A model generated the notes under the pieces. The model worked only from the letters and a program-made list of their open reading frames with translations. It searched no databases and was not told the origin of the DNA. Shown one piece after another: positions 9,685-17,074 of a stretch of 64,000 nucleotides of DNA. The stretch lies in assembly GCF_042654345.1 (NCBI RefSeq), contig NZ_JBHSGB010000005.1, positions 62,001 to 126,000 on the forward strand, written 5' to 3'. This stretch comes from Pararheinheimera marina. GTDB taxonomy: Bacteria; Pseudomonadota; Gammaproteobacteria; Enterobacterales; Alteromonadaceae. Numbering within the stretch: the stretch's first letter is position 1; every line of letters begins with the position of its first letter. The translations under genes were made by a program, and so were the position numbers.

Positions 9685-9960
9685 ATGAAAAAGAAAGATT
9701 CAAAGCCAGGCCGGGCACTGGACAAACGGCAATGGAACCGGGAGATGGCAACACTGAAGATGCTGCTGGTGCTGATCCCATTAGTGGTCGTTCTGGTTGG
9801 GATAGCTATCGGTACTCTTGTGGCGTATTACCCGCTCAATCAGATGTCGTTCAGCTTCAGCTATCTGTACGCGGTAGCACTGATTATTGCTGGCCTCGGC
9901 ATGGCCTGCGGTTATCCTGTGATTAAATTAAACCAATTGCTGCGCCAGCAGCCTGTTTAA
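9685..9960 (+). CDS. Small two-helix membrane protein, unknown function
   Basis: This 91-residue protein begins with a very basic tail (MKKKDSKPGRALDKRQWN) followed by two hydrophobic segments at about 27-50 and 60-80. I chose the ATG at 9685 because AAGGAG lies seven bases upstream; an in-frame upstream extension has no ribosome site. I do not recognise a family. It lies 16 nt upstream of pxpA and may share its transcript, but nothing in the sequence connects it to 5-oxoproline metabolism. Confidence 0.7.
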   Translation: MKKKDSKPGRALDKRQWNREMATLKMLLVLIPLVVVLVGIAIGTLVAYYPLNQMSFSFSYLYAVALIIAGLGMACGYPVIKLNQLLRQQPV

Positions 9961-9976
9961 GCCGAACCAGAGCGCC

Positions 9977-10711
9977 ATGCTGAAACTGAACTGCGATTTA
10001 GGCGAAAGTTATTCATTGTACCGGCTGGGCAATGACCAGGCCGTAATGCCTTTAATCGACCAGGCCAATATTGCCTGTGGTTTTCATGCCGGTGACCCTT
10101 CGGTGTTACATCAAACCTTGAAACTGGCGATAGCGCATCAGGTCGATATTGGTGCGCACCCCAGTTACGACGATAAACCAGGTTTTGGCCGCCGCTCTGT
10201 CAGCATGAGCAGCGAAGAACTGCGTGATTTAATCTGGTACCAGATAGCGGCTGTGGATGGCGTGGCCCGCACTTTGGGTGGGCGGGTCTGTTATGTCAAA
10301 CCCCACGGCGCTTTATACAACGATATGATGCGCTCGCCACAACTGCTGCAAACCGTGATGCAAGCGGTGGCAGCTTACCATAGCCAACCAGCGCTGATGC
10401 TGCTTAGCGACGCCAACAGAGCGCTGCACCAGCAGCGGGCTGACCAGCTGGGGCTAACACTGTATTTTGAAGCCTTTGCTGACCGTCGTTATCAGGTCGA
10501 TGGCAGCCTGACGCCACGCAGTCAACCTGGTGCTGTATTGACCGAAGCACAGGCACTGGCGCAAGTGCGGTTATTGCTGACTCAAGGTCTGCTCGAAGCG
10601 TCTGATGGCAGCAAAATCGCTTTGCAGGCCGACAGCCTCTGTGTGCATGGCGATACGCCGTCTGCTTTAGCCATGCTGCAGCAGATCCGGCAGAGCCTTG
10701 GCAGTGATTGA
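9977..10711 (+). CDS. pxpA: 5-oxoprolinase subunit A (LamB/YcsF family)
   Basis: PxpA works with PxpB and PxpC in the ATP-dependent hydrolysis of 5-oxoproline (pyroglutamate) to glutamate in the cytoplasm, a damage-repair or salvage reaction. The 244 residues show the YcsF-family signatures: NCDLGESY at the start, NIACGFHAGDP, GAHPSYDD, and VKPHGALYN. These carboxyl-rich and histidine motifs form the active site of the family. The gene heads the compact pxpABC operon, with the next start overlapping its 3' end by 8 nt. Confidence 0.93.
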   Translation: MLKLNCDLGESYSLYRLGNDQAVMPLIDQANIACGFHAGDPSVLHQTLKLAIAHQVDIGAHPSYDDKPGFGRRSVSMSSEELRDLIWYQIAAVDGVARTLGGRVCYVKPHGALYNDMMRSPQLLQTVMQAVAAYHSQPALMLLSDANRALHQQRADQLGLTLYFEAFADRRYQVDGSLTPRSQPGAVLTEAQALAQVRLLLTQGLLEASDGSKIALQADSLCVHGDTPSALAMLQQIRQSLGSD

Positions 10712-11417
10712 ACTCAAAGCCTGTCTGGCGGGTGAGGCGGCGGTCATGCTTTACCTGCAGCAAGCACCAGGGCCTGACTGCCTGAGCACCTTGCATGCCT
10801 TTAGTCAGCAACTGCAGCAGCGTTACGCGGATGCCATTCTCGAACTGCTGCCCAGTTACCATTCCTTACTTATTCAGCTTAATCCAGAGCGGCTGGACCC
10901 GTTGCAGTTGATGGCTGAACTGCCCAAAGCCATCCCTGAGTACAGCGCTGACGCCACAGGCCGGTTGATTGAATTGCCGGTCTGTTATGGCGACGAGCTG
11001 GATGACGGGCCGCTCGATTTAATCGAGGTGAGCCGCTTTACCGGCCTCACCGTGGCTGAGGTGAAGCGGCTGCACCAAAGTCAGACCTATCTGGTGTATG
11101 CCATAGGTTTTGCGCCAGGTTTTGCTTACCTTGGCGAGTTACCAGCACCGCTTCGTATGCCAAGACGTGCCACGCCGCGCGCCAGAGTGCCCAAAGGCGC
11201 GGTAGCGATTGCCGAGCAGCAGACGGCTGTCTATCCGGCAGCATCGCCAGGCGGCTGGAATTTATTGGGGCTTTGTCCGATACCGCTGTTCCAGCCAGAG
11301 CTGGCAGGGCAGGCAGAAGCCATGCCTTTTCGTCATGGCGATCAGGTGCGGTTTTACCCCATCAGCCAGCAGGAGTTTATCCGTCTGGGTGGCGATAGCT
11401 GTTGGGCCGAGCTATGA
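10704..11417 (+). CDS. pxpB: 5-oxoprolinase subunit B (KipI/YbgJ family)
   Basis: This second subunit of the 5-oxoprolinase complex has 237 residues. The motifs YAIGFAPGFAYLGELP, PRRATPRARVPKGAVAIA and YPAASPGGWNLLG are the conserved cyclophilin-like core of the KipI family. I start it at GTG 10704, which overlaps the pxpA stop and aligns in length with the N-terminus of E. coli YbgJ; TTG at 10698 is the alternative. The overlap implies translational coupling. The family was first named for the Bacillus kinase inhibitor KipI, but with pxpA and pxpC adjacent the oxoprolinase role is far more likely. Confidence 0.9.
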   Translation: MIELKACLAGEAAVMLYLQQAPGPDCLSTLHAFSQQLQQRYADAILELLPSYHSLLIQLNPERLDPLQLMAELPKAIPEYSADATGRLIELPVCYGDELDDGPLDLIEVSRFTGLTVAEVKRLHQSQTYLVYAIGFAPGFAYLGELPAPLRMPRRATPRARVPKGAVAIAEQQTAVYPAASPGGWNLLGLCPIPLFQPELAGQAEAMPFRHGDQVRFYPISQQEFIRLGGDSCWAEL

Positions 11418-12355
11418 CAGGTTTTGTGATTGAACAGCCCGGCATTCTGACCACCTTGCAGGATGCTGGCCGTTTTGGTGCTGGACGTTATGGTCTGACC
11501 CAAGGCGGAGCGGCGGACAGTTTCGCTTACCAGGTGGCGGATTTACTGCTGCAACAGCAACCAAGTTGCCAGCTGGAAATCACTTTAGGCGGTTTGCAGT
11601 TGCAGGTGCTGCAGCCAATGGTCATTGCGGTCACAGGCGCTGAATTGCCGCTTTGGTGTAACGAAAAGCCGCTCGGCTGGTGGCGCAGCCATCAGCTCAA
11701 AGCAGGGCAAAGGCTGCGTTTTGGTATGGCCAGAAGCGGCGTCCGCAGTTATCTGGCGGTGGCTGGTGGCATCCATCTGCCCAAGGTGCTTGGCAGTCAC
11801 AGCACAGTGCTGCGTGAAGCCATTGGCGGCATTGATGGTAAAGCGATTAAAGCTGGTCAGTTTTTGCCGGTCAAAGCACGTCAACTGCCTTATTGCCTGG
11901 CACTGCCAAAAACAAGCTGGCCTGATTACGCTGCGCCCTTAACGCTGCGCTTAGTGCCAGGCTTTCAGGCGGAGCTTTTCAGTGCGGCGCAGTGGCAGCA
12001 GCTGACTGAGCAGTCATTGACCGTCAGCCAGGCAGCGGATCGGATGGGTTACCGGCTGCAAGCTGAGCGGCCGCTTGAAATGGATGCAGTATCGCTTTGG
12101 TCAGAAGGCACAGTCTATGGCGCCGTGCAATGTCCGCCGGACGGCTATCCGATAGTCCTGCTGAATGACCGCCAGACGTTGGGCGGTTACCCCAAGCCTG
12201 GCGCTGTAGTGGCGCTGGATGCAGCCCGTTTGTCACAGCGTCGCGCTGGCCAGGTGTTGCAATTCAGCCGCCTTGATCCCGCCAAATTAGCCGCTGTGCG
12301 GCAGCAGCTACAGCATGACTGGCAACAGCTGAGGCTGGAACTTTATTGCTGCTAA
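11414..12355 (+). CDS. pxpC: 5-oxoprolinase subunit C (biotin-dependent carboxyltransferase-like)
   Basis: This 313-residue protein is the KipA/YbgK-type third subunit. Conserved stretches include GILTTLQDAGRFG near the start, LTQGGAADSFAY, and SEGTVYGAVQCPPDGYPIVLLNDRQTLGGYPK near the C-terminus. Its ATG overlaps the pxpB stop as ATGA, so the three subunits should be made in a coupled ratio. A few in-frame codons upstream begin with TTG but lack a better ribosome site. No dedicated transporter for oxoproline is adjacent. Confidence 0.92.
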   Translation: MTGFVIEQPGILTTLQDAGRFGAGRYGLTQGGAADSFAYQVADLLLQQQPSCQLEITLGGLQLQVLQPMVIAVTGAELPLWCNEKPLGWWRSHQLKAGQRLRFGMARSGVRSYLAVAGGIHLPKVLGSHSTVLREAIGGIDGKAIKAGQFLPVKARQLPYCLALPKTSWPDYAAPLTLRLVPGFQAELFSAAQWQQLTEQSLTVSQAADRMGYRLQAERPLEMDAVSLWSEGTVYGAVQCPPDGYPIVLLNDRQTLGGYPKPGAVVALDAARLSQRRAGQVLQFSRLDPAKLAAVRQQLQHDWQQLRLELYCC

Positions 12356-12428
12356 GTTTTTTTTATTGCGCTTCGCTATGGTTGCATTACTGTTATAGCG
12401 TTGAAAAAGTAATAAAGGAAAAGGACTT

Positions 12429-14054
12429 ATGTGGTTACGACAGTTTAAAATTGGTTCCCGCCTGATGGGGGGATTCGCCGTATTGGGTTTATTGGTGTTG
12501 CTGCAGGGCAGCCTGGCGCTGGTCAATATGAAGCAGATGCGAAGCACTGCGGAAGAAATTGAAACCAACATCATTCCAACCCTGAATGCGTTATCCGGTC
12601 TCAATATGCAGATGATGCGGGTGCGGATCTTTACCTTTCGATTAATGCAAGCGGAAACCGCAGAGCAGCAACAACAGATCCTGACGACGCTTGAATCAAT
12701 CAAAGTAGAAGTGGCTGCCGAAGAAAAAGTGTATGAGCCACTGATCTCACTGGATGGCGAGCGCGGCTTATATAACCAGTTTAATGATGCCCGCAGTTTG
12801 TACCTGGCTGGCCAACAGCGACTGGTTGAGCAGGTGTTGGCAGGGAATACTGCCGAAGCCAAAAGGATCAGCAATGAAGAGCTGTCCACGCATGCCGACA
12901 ACATGACCAAGGCCCTGATCGCGCTGAATAAACTGAATACTGAGCATTCAACTTTGCAAACCGAAGTGTCAGGCCGAAACTTCGAAAGTGCCCAATTATT
13001 GATTATTTCCGCGATCGTTGTAGCGCTGCTGCTGGCCAGCGTCATTGCAGTAGCGCTGACCCGTAGCATTAACAGGCCCATGCTGCAGGCGGTTGAACTG
13101 GCTGAAGTGGTCGCGGAAGGGGATTTAACCCGCACCATCGCCACGGAAGGCCAGGATGAAGCCACTCAGTTAATGGTTGCACTGCAAAAAATGCAGCAGA
13201 ACCTGCGTGATGCCTTGGCTCATATCAGCTCTTCATCTGCTCAACTGGCCTCGGCCTCTGAAGAGCTCAATTCTGTCACTGAAGATTCCAGCCGCGGTTT
13301 ACAGCAACAAAACGACGAAATTCAACAAGCCGCCACTGCTATTACCGAAATGAGTTCAGCGGTGGATGAAGTGGCCGCGACTGCCAGCCAGACCGCAGAC
13401 GCCTCCAATGAGTCGGCAAGGCTGGCGCAGCAAGGCTTGAAACAGGTGAATGAAACTGTGGGGGCGATTGGCCTGATGAATGAAGACGTGGCTCAGACCT
13501 CGCAGCTAGTGCAGCAACTGGCGGTACAGGCACAGGATATAGGTAAGGTATTGGACGTGATCCGCGCTATCGCGGAGCAAACCAACTTGCTGGCGCTCAA
13601 TGCCGCTATTGAAGCAGCACGGGCAGGCGAAGCGGGCCGTGGTTTTGCTGTGGTAGCCGATGAAGTGCGTGGTTTGGCCCATCGCACTCAGGTGTCGACT
13701 AAAGAAATTGAAGCCATGATCGCCAGTATTCGCGGCGGGACTGGGGATGCGGTCAATGCGATGCAACATAGCTCAGATAAAGCAGCGCAGGCGCTGCAAG
13801 TGGCCAAGGCTGCTGGCGAAGCCTTGTTGGTGATCACCGACCGTATTAACAAGATCAGTGACAGTAACCTGGTGATCGCATCCGCTGCCGAAGAGCAGGC
13901 CAAAGTGGCCCGCGAAATAGACCGCAATATCGTGAATATCAGCGACCTGGCAGCGCAAACCGCTGCTGGTGCCAATCAGACCAGTGCTTCTGCCCATGAA
14001 CTATCGCGTTTAGCCGTCGACCTGAACGGTCTGGTCACCCGATTCAAACTCTGA
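12429..14054 (+). CDS. Methyl-accepting chemotaxis protein
   Basis: This is a 541-residue chemoreceptor. TM1 lies at about 12-34, a four-helix-bundle-type periplasmic sensing region at about 35-190 (4HB_MCP-like), TM2 at about 192-214, then HAMP and the cytoplasmic signalling coiled coil. The hairpin tip, EQTNLLALNAAIEAARAGE followed by GRGFAVVADEVR, is the part that contacts CheA and CheW. No C-terminal NWETF-type pentapeptide is present, so it probably depends on other receptors for methylation enzyme docking. The ligand is unknown. Its ribosome site AAAGGAAAAGG is strong and a terminator follows. Confidence 0.92.
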   Translation: MWLRQFKIGSRLMGGFAVLGLLVLLQGSLALVNMKQMRSTAEEIETNIIPTLNALSGLNMQMMRVRIFTFRLMQAETAEQQQQILTTLESIKVEVAAEEKVYEPLISLDGERGLYNQFNDARSLYLAGQQRLVEQVLAGNTAEAKRISNEELSTHADNMTKALIALNKLNTEHSTLQTEVSGRNFESAQLLIISAIVVALLLASVIAVALTRSINRPMLQAVELAEVVAEGDLTRTIATEGQDEATQLMVALQKMQQNLRDALAHISSSSAQLASASEELNSVTEDSSRGLQQQNDEIQQAATAITEMSSAVDEVAATASQTADASNESARLAQQGLKQVNETVGAIGLMNEDVAQTSQLVQQLAVQAQDIGKVLDVIRAIAEQTNLLALNAAIEAARAGEAGRGFAVVADEVRGLAHRTQVSTKEIEAMIASIRGGTGDAVNAMQHSSDKAAQALQVAKAAGEALLVITDRINKISDSNLVIASAAEEQAKVAREIDRNIVNISDLAAQTAAGANQTSASAHELSRLAVDLNGLVTRFKL

Positions 14055-14086
14055 CCATTCTCAAACTTTATTAGTAAAGTGAAAAA

Positions 14087-14112
14087 AGCTCCCTGCAGGG
14101 AGCTTGCTTTTT
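14087..14112 (+). terminator. Rho-independent terminator after the chemoreceptor gene
   Basis: A perfect stem AGCTCCC / GGGAGCT with loop TGCA is followed by TGCTTTTT; preceding A residues may let it also terminate mltA from the other side. Confidence 0.85.
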
Positions 14113-14122
14113 CGCGGGGCGC

Positions 14123-15220
14123 CTATTGCGGGCTGGTTAATAACCAGATTTTGCCGTAATGCTTCAGCGCATCGGCACGGTGCTGAGCTTCTGGCCCAAC
14201 GCCTTGGTACAAATCGATGCGGCCAGGTGTTTTAATGGCTGCGCCTTTATCTTGCGCCAACAACAGCTGGTATTGATGGCGGACCAGTTGCCCCTCAGCG
14301 TCCAGCACTGGAATTTGCGCCAGTAACACCGAGCCTAACGGAATGTACGCCGGGTCCACCGCAATGGAGTGCAGTGGCGTCAGCGGCACATTGGCAGCGC
14401 CAACAGGCTGGGTGGGACCTTTTTGGAAAAAGGTGTAACTGGGGTTTTGCCGCATCAGTTCACGCTGGCGTTGCGGGTGACGGCTCAGCCAGTCTTTGAT
14501 AGCGCTCGCGGACATTTGCTCTGGTTTGTATTCACCCATTTCAATGAGTACCTTTCCAAGGCTGCGGTACGGCTGACCATTACCACCGCCATAGCTCAGC
14601 AGGTGAAGTTGACCCAGCTCGTCCTGCACCATGCCTGAGCCTTGCACCTGCATAAAAAAGTTATCAATCAGGCTTGCACTGTAAAACAGTTCCAGCCCCT
14701 GACCTTGCAAGGCACCGTCAAAATCGATTTGTTCACGGCTTGGGAAAGCGCTGACACCGGTAGGTTTACGGTAAATCGGGTACTTGTACACTGCATCCGA
14801 TTGGCTTCTGACCTGAAACACCGGCACATAGTAGCCGGTAAATTGCACGTTGCCGCGGCCGTCTTCGCCGGCCAGTTGCCAGGCGGTCATTTTGTTATCG
14901 CCAGGTCGTTCCGCCAGCTGCCGTAACAGAGACAGGCTTTGTTGCAGCTGTGTTTTGCTCAGCGTCAGTCCCGGCAAGTTGTAATTGGTGGGCACGGATT
15001 TTTTACCAAGGTAAACCAGCTGCTGTTCTATGCCTTGTAATAACTCAGGCGTCAGCCAGTCTGCTTTGACCTCAATGGTGCTGGGCTGGTAGGTGCCGGC
15101 CAGCTTGGCTGCTTTGGTGTCCAGCCCATTGTTGCTGAATTGATTGGACTGATGAATTGCGGAGGAGCCGGCACAGCCGGTTAATGCGCTCAAAAAAATC
15201 AAAGGAATAATTCGTTTCAT
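14123..15220 (-). CDS. mltA: Membrane-bound lytic murein transglycosylase A
   Basis: MltA cleaves the glycan strands of peptidoglycan, leaving 1,6-anhydromuramic ends, and is anchored to the outer membrane as a lipoprotein. The signal peptide ends with the lipobox LTGC (Cys16). The body has the MltA-specific region (GYYVPVF, FMQVQGSGMV, SYGGGNGQPYRSLG) followed by the C-terminal 3D domain, seen as IAVDPAYIPLGS and LLAQDKGAAIKTPGRIDLYQG with its catalytic aspartate. At 365 residues it equals E. coli MltA in length. It stands alone on its strand. Confidence 0.93.
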   Translation of the reverse strand: MKRIIPLIFLSALTGCAGSSAIHQSNQFSNNGLDTKAAKLAGTYQPSTIEVKADWLTPELLQGIEQQLVYLGKKSVPTNYNLPGLTLSKTQLQQSLSLLRQLAERPGDNKMTAWQLAGEDGRGNVQFTGYYVPVFQVRSQSDAVYKYPIYRKPTGVSAFPSREQIDFDGALQGQGLELFYSASLIDNFFMQVQGSGMVQDELGQLHLLSYGGGNGQPYRSLGKVLIEMGEYKPEQMSASAIKDWLSRHPQRQRELMRQNPSYTFFQKGPTQPVGAANVPLTPLHSIAVDPAYIPLGSVLLAQIPVLDAEGQLVRHQYQLLLAQDKGAAIKTPGRIDLYQGVGPEAQHRADALKHYGKIWLLTSPQ

Positions 15221-15419
15221 ATCCGTCTTTTACTACTGAAAGTCAGCAGGCAGTCTAGGGGATTTTGCGCTGGCATGGAATGAATTTGATGGCAAGGCTG
15301 CTGCAGCAACAGGTGAATGCGATGCAAAGAGCTGCGCTGGATCAAAGCGGCTGCATGGGTCCCGATGCATACTGCTGGCGCGGTGCCAGAACCACCGCGA
15401 TACAATAAGGAGCACAACT

Positions 15420-15710
15420 ATGGGTCATCTCGACAGACGTCATTTTTTAAAACTTTCCGCATCCACCTTGATTGGGGTCACCTTAGGCGGTGCGGCCCTC
15501 AGGGCTCTGGCGCAAGAACAGGTGAAACCAGATGAACCACTGGCGATGGCAATGAAATACGTTGAAAAGTCAGTGGTGGATGGGGCCAACTGTGGCAACT
15601 GCATGCAAGTGCAGGGTAAAGACGGCGACGCCTGGCGCGGCTGTAATATTTTTCCGGGCAAAGTGGTCAATGCCAATGGCTGGTGTGCCGCCTGGGTGAA
15701 AAAAGCCTGA
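15420..15710 (+). CDS. High-potential iron-sulfur protein (HiPIP), Tat-exported
   Basis: This 96-residue precursor carries a twin-arginine signal (DRRHFLKLSAS) with a hydrophobic stretch ending at about ALAQ (residue 32). The mature part has exactly four cysteines, Cys58, Cys61, Cys75 and Cys89, in the CxxC...C...C spacing of HiPIPs, with GWCAAWV near the end. HiPIPs hold one [4Fe-4S] cluster that cycles 3+/2+ and carry single electrons in the periplasm, often to cytochrome oxidases or reaction centres. The start has AAGGAG seven bases upstream. No obvious redox partner is encoded beside it. Confidence 0.92.
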   Translation: MGHLDRRHFLKLSASTLIGVTLGGAALRALAQEQVKPDEPLAMAMKYVEKSVVDGANCGNCMQVQGKDGDAWRGCNIFPGKVVNANGWCAAWVKKA

Positions 15711-15778
15711 CCGACTCGTCAGACCACCAAAGACTCTGCTAAGCTGCCCGCCAATGACAGCAATGGAGCAGGTCCGGC

Positions 15779-17074
15779 ATGTGGGAGTCTTTGCTTTATA
15801 AACTGATGGGGCGACGTCCGCCTGTCGCCTTGCAGCGTCAGGCGTCGTCTGTATTGCAGCCTGGCTGTTATGGCTATTTCAGCCCGCAGTCCGTCAGCGA
15901 ACCGGCGTTACCCAATGCTGTTGGCGTGCAGTGGCAGCAGCTGTCGATAACCTCTACAACTGAGCCAGCCCGCCTGGCCGGTCTGTTGATTGATTGCCGT
16001 CAACTGCGGCACGTCAGTGAGTTACAGCAATTAATGGCGTTGCAGCAGCAGTTGGCCAGATTGCAAAATCAAAGCCCAATCCTGCTGGTAAATGACAGCG
16101 TTCGTGTGCATTGTGCTGAACACAGCGCCTGCCAGTCTGGCTTAACAGGTTTTGTCCGCTCTCTGGCGAAGGAGCTTGGCGGTAAGGCCTGTCGGGTGAA
16201 CCTGCTCGACCTGGCGGGAGCCGATTGGTCTGCCGCAGAGGCCTCCCTGCAGTTCTTTTTAAGTCCGGCTTCGTGTTACGTCAGTGGTCAACTGCTGCAG
16301 CTGAATGCGGCTGAAGCTATGCCGCCATCGTGTGGACACAACAGACCGCTTAGCGGTAAAACGGCCCTGGTGACTGGCGCGAGCCGGGGTATAGGTAAAG
16401 CCATTGCAACGCAGCTGGCTGCCGGGGGCGCTTTCGTCATTGGTCTGGATTTGCCTTCAGCCAGCGCGGTGCTTGAGCCGTTGATGCAAAGCCTGCAGGG
16501 CCACAGTATCACGCTCGACCTGACGGCAGAAGATGCTCCGGCCGCTTTGCTTGCTGCGCTGGCAGAGCGTCAGCTAAAGCTGGATATTCTGGTGCATAAT
16601 GCTGGTGTCACCCGTGACAGAACCTTAAAAAATATGACGGTGACCGATTGGCAATTGGTGCTGGAATTAAACCTGGGTGCGCAAATCCGGCTGAACGACG
16701 CCTTGCTTGGTTCGGCGCAGTTGGCAGAGCAGGCCGCTTTTGTCAGCCTGTCGTCCATCAATGGGCTGGCCGGTCAACGTGGTCAGTGCAACTATGCCTG
16801 TGCCAAATCGGCGTTGACCGGCTATATCCAAAGCATGGCGCAGCGTTATCCGTCGCACCGTTTTAATGCGGTGGCACCTGGCTTTATCCGTACCGACATG
16901 ACGGCCAAAATGCCATGGTTAATCCGTGAAATTGGCCAGCGTTTTAATTCACTGGGGCAGGCGGGCGAGCCATTGGATGTAGCGCAGGCGGTCAGTTATC
17001 TGGCGAGGCCAGACAATAGCGCCTGCAATGCGCAGGTACTGCGGGTCTGTGGTCAAAGTCTGGTCGGCGCCTGA
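15779..17074 (+). CDS. Long short-chain dehydrogenase, high-molecular-weight FabG-like 3-oxoacyl reductase
   Basis: The protein has 431 residues, about 190 more than a normal FabG. The C-terminal half is a complete classical SDR: TGASRGIGKAIA (about 199-210), LDILVHNAGVTRD, the SS serine near 325, and Tyr339-x3-Lys343 in NYACAKSAL. The N-terminal half resembles a degraded Rossmann domain without a glycine-rich loop. This two-domain layout is that of HMW FabG (mycobacterial FabG4 type), which reduces 3-oxoacyl thioesters with NADH. Related genes often sit near a MaoC dehydratase and an acetyltransferase, but neither is here. The product name is therefore an inference from architecture. Confidence 0.75.
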   Translation: MWESLLYKLMGRRPPVALQRQASSVLQPGCYGYFSPQSVSEPALPNAVGVQWQQLSITSTTEPARLAGLLIDCRQLRHVSELQQLMALQQQLARLQNQSPILLVNDSVRVHCAEHSACQSGLTGFVRSLAKELGGKACRVNLLDLAGADWSAAEASLQFFLSPASCYVSGQLLQLNAAEAMPPSCGHNRPLSGKTALVTGASRGIGKAIATQLAAGGAFVIGLDLPSASAVLEPLMQSLQGHSITLDLTAEDAPAALLAALAERQLKLDILVHNAGVTRDRTLKNMTVTDWQLVLELNLGAQIRLNDALLGSAQLAEQAAFVSLSSINGLAGQRGQCNYACAKSALTGYIQSMAQRYPSHRFNAVAPGFIRTDMTAKMPWLIREIGQRFNSLGQAGEPLDVAQAVSYLARPDNSACNAQVLRVCGQSLVGA

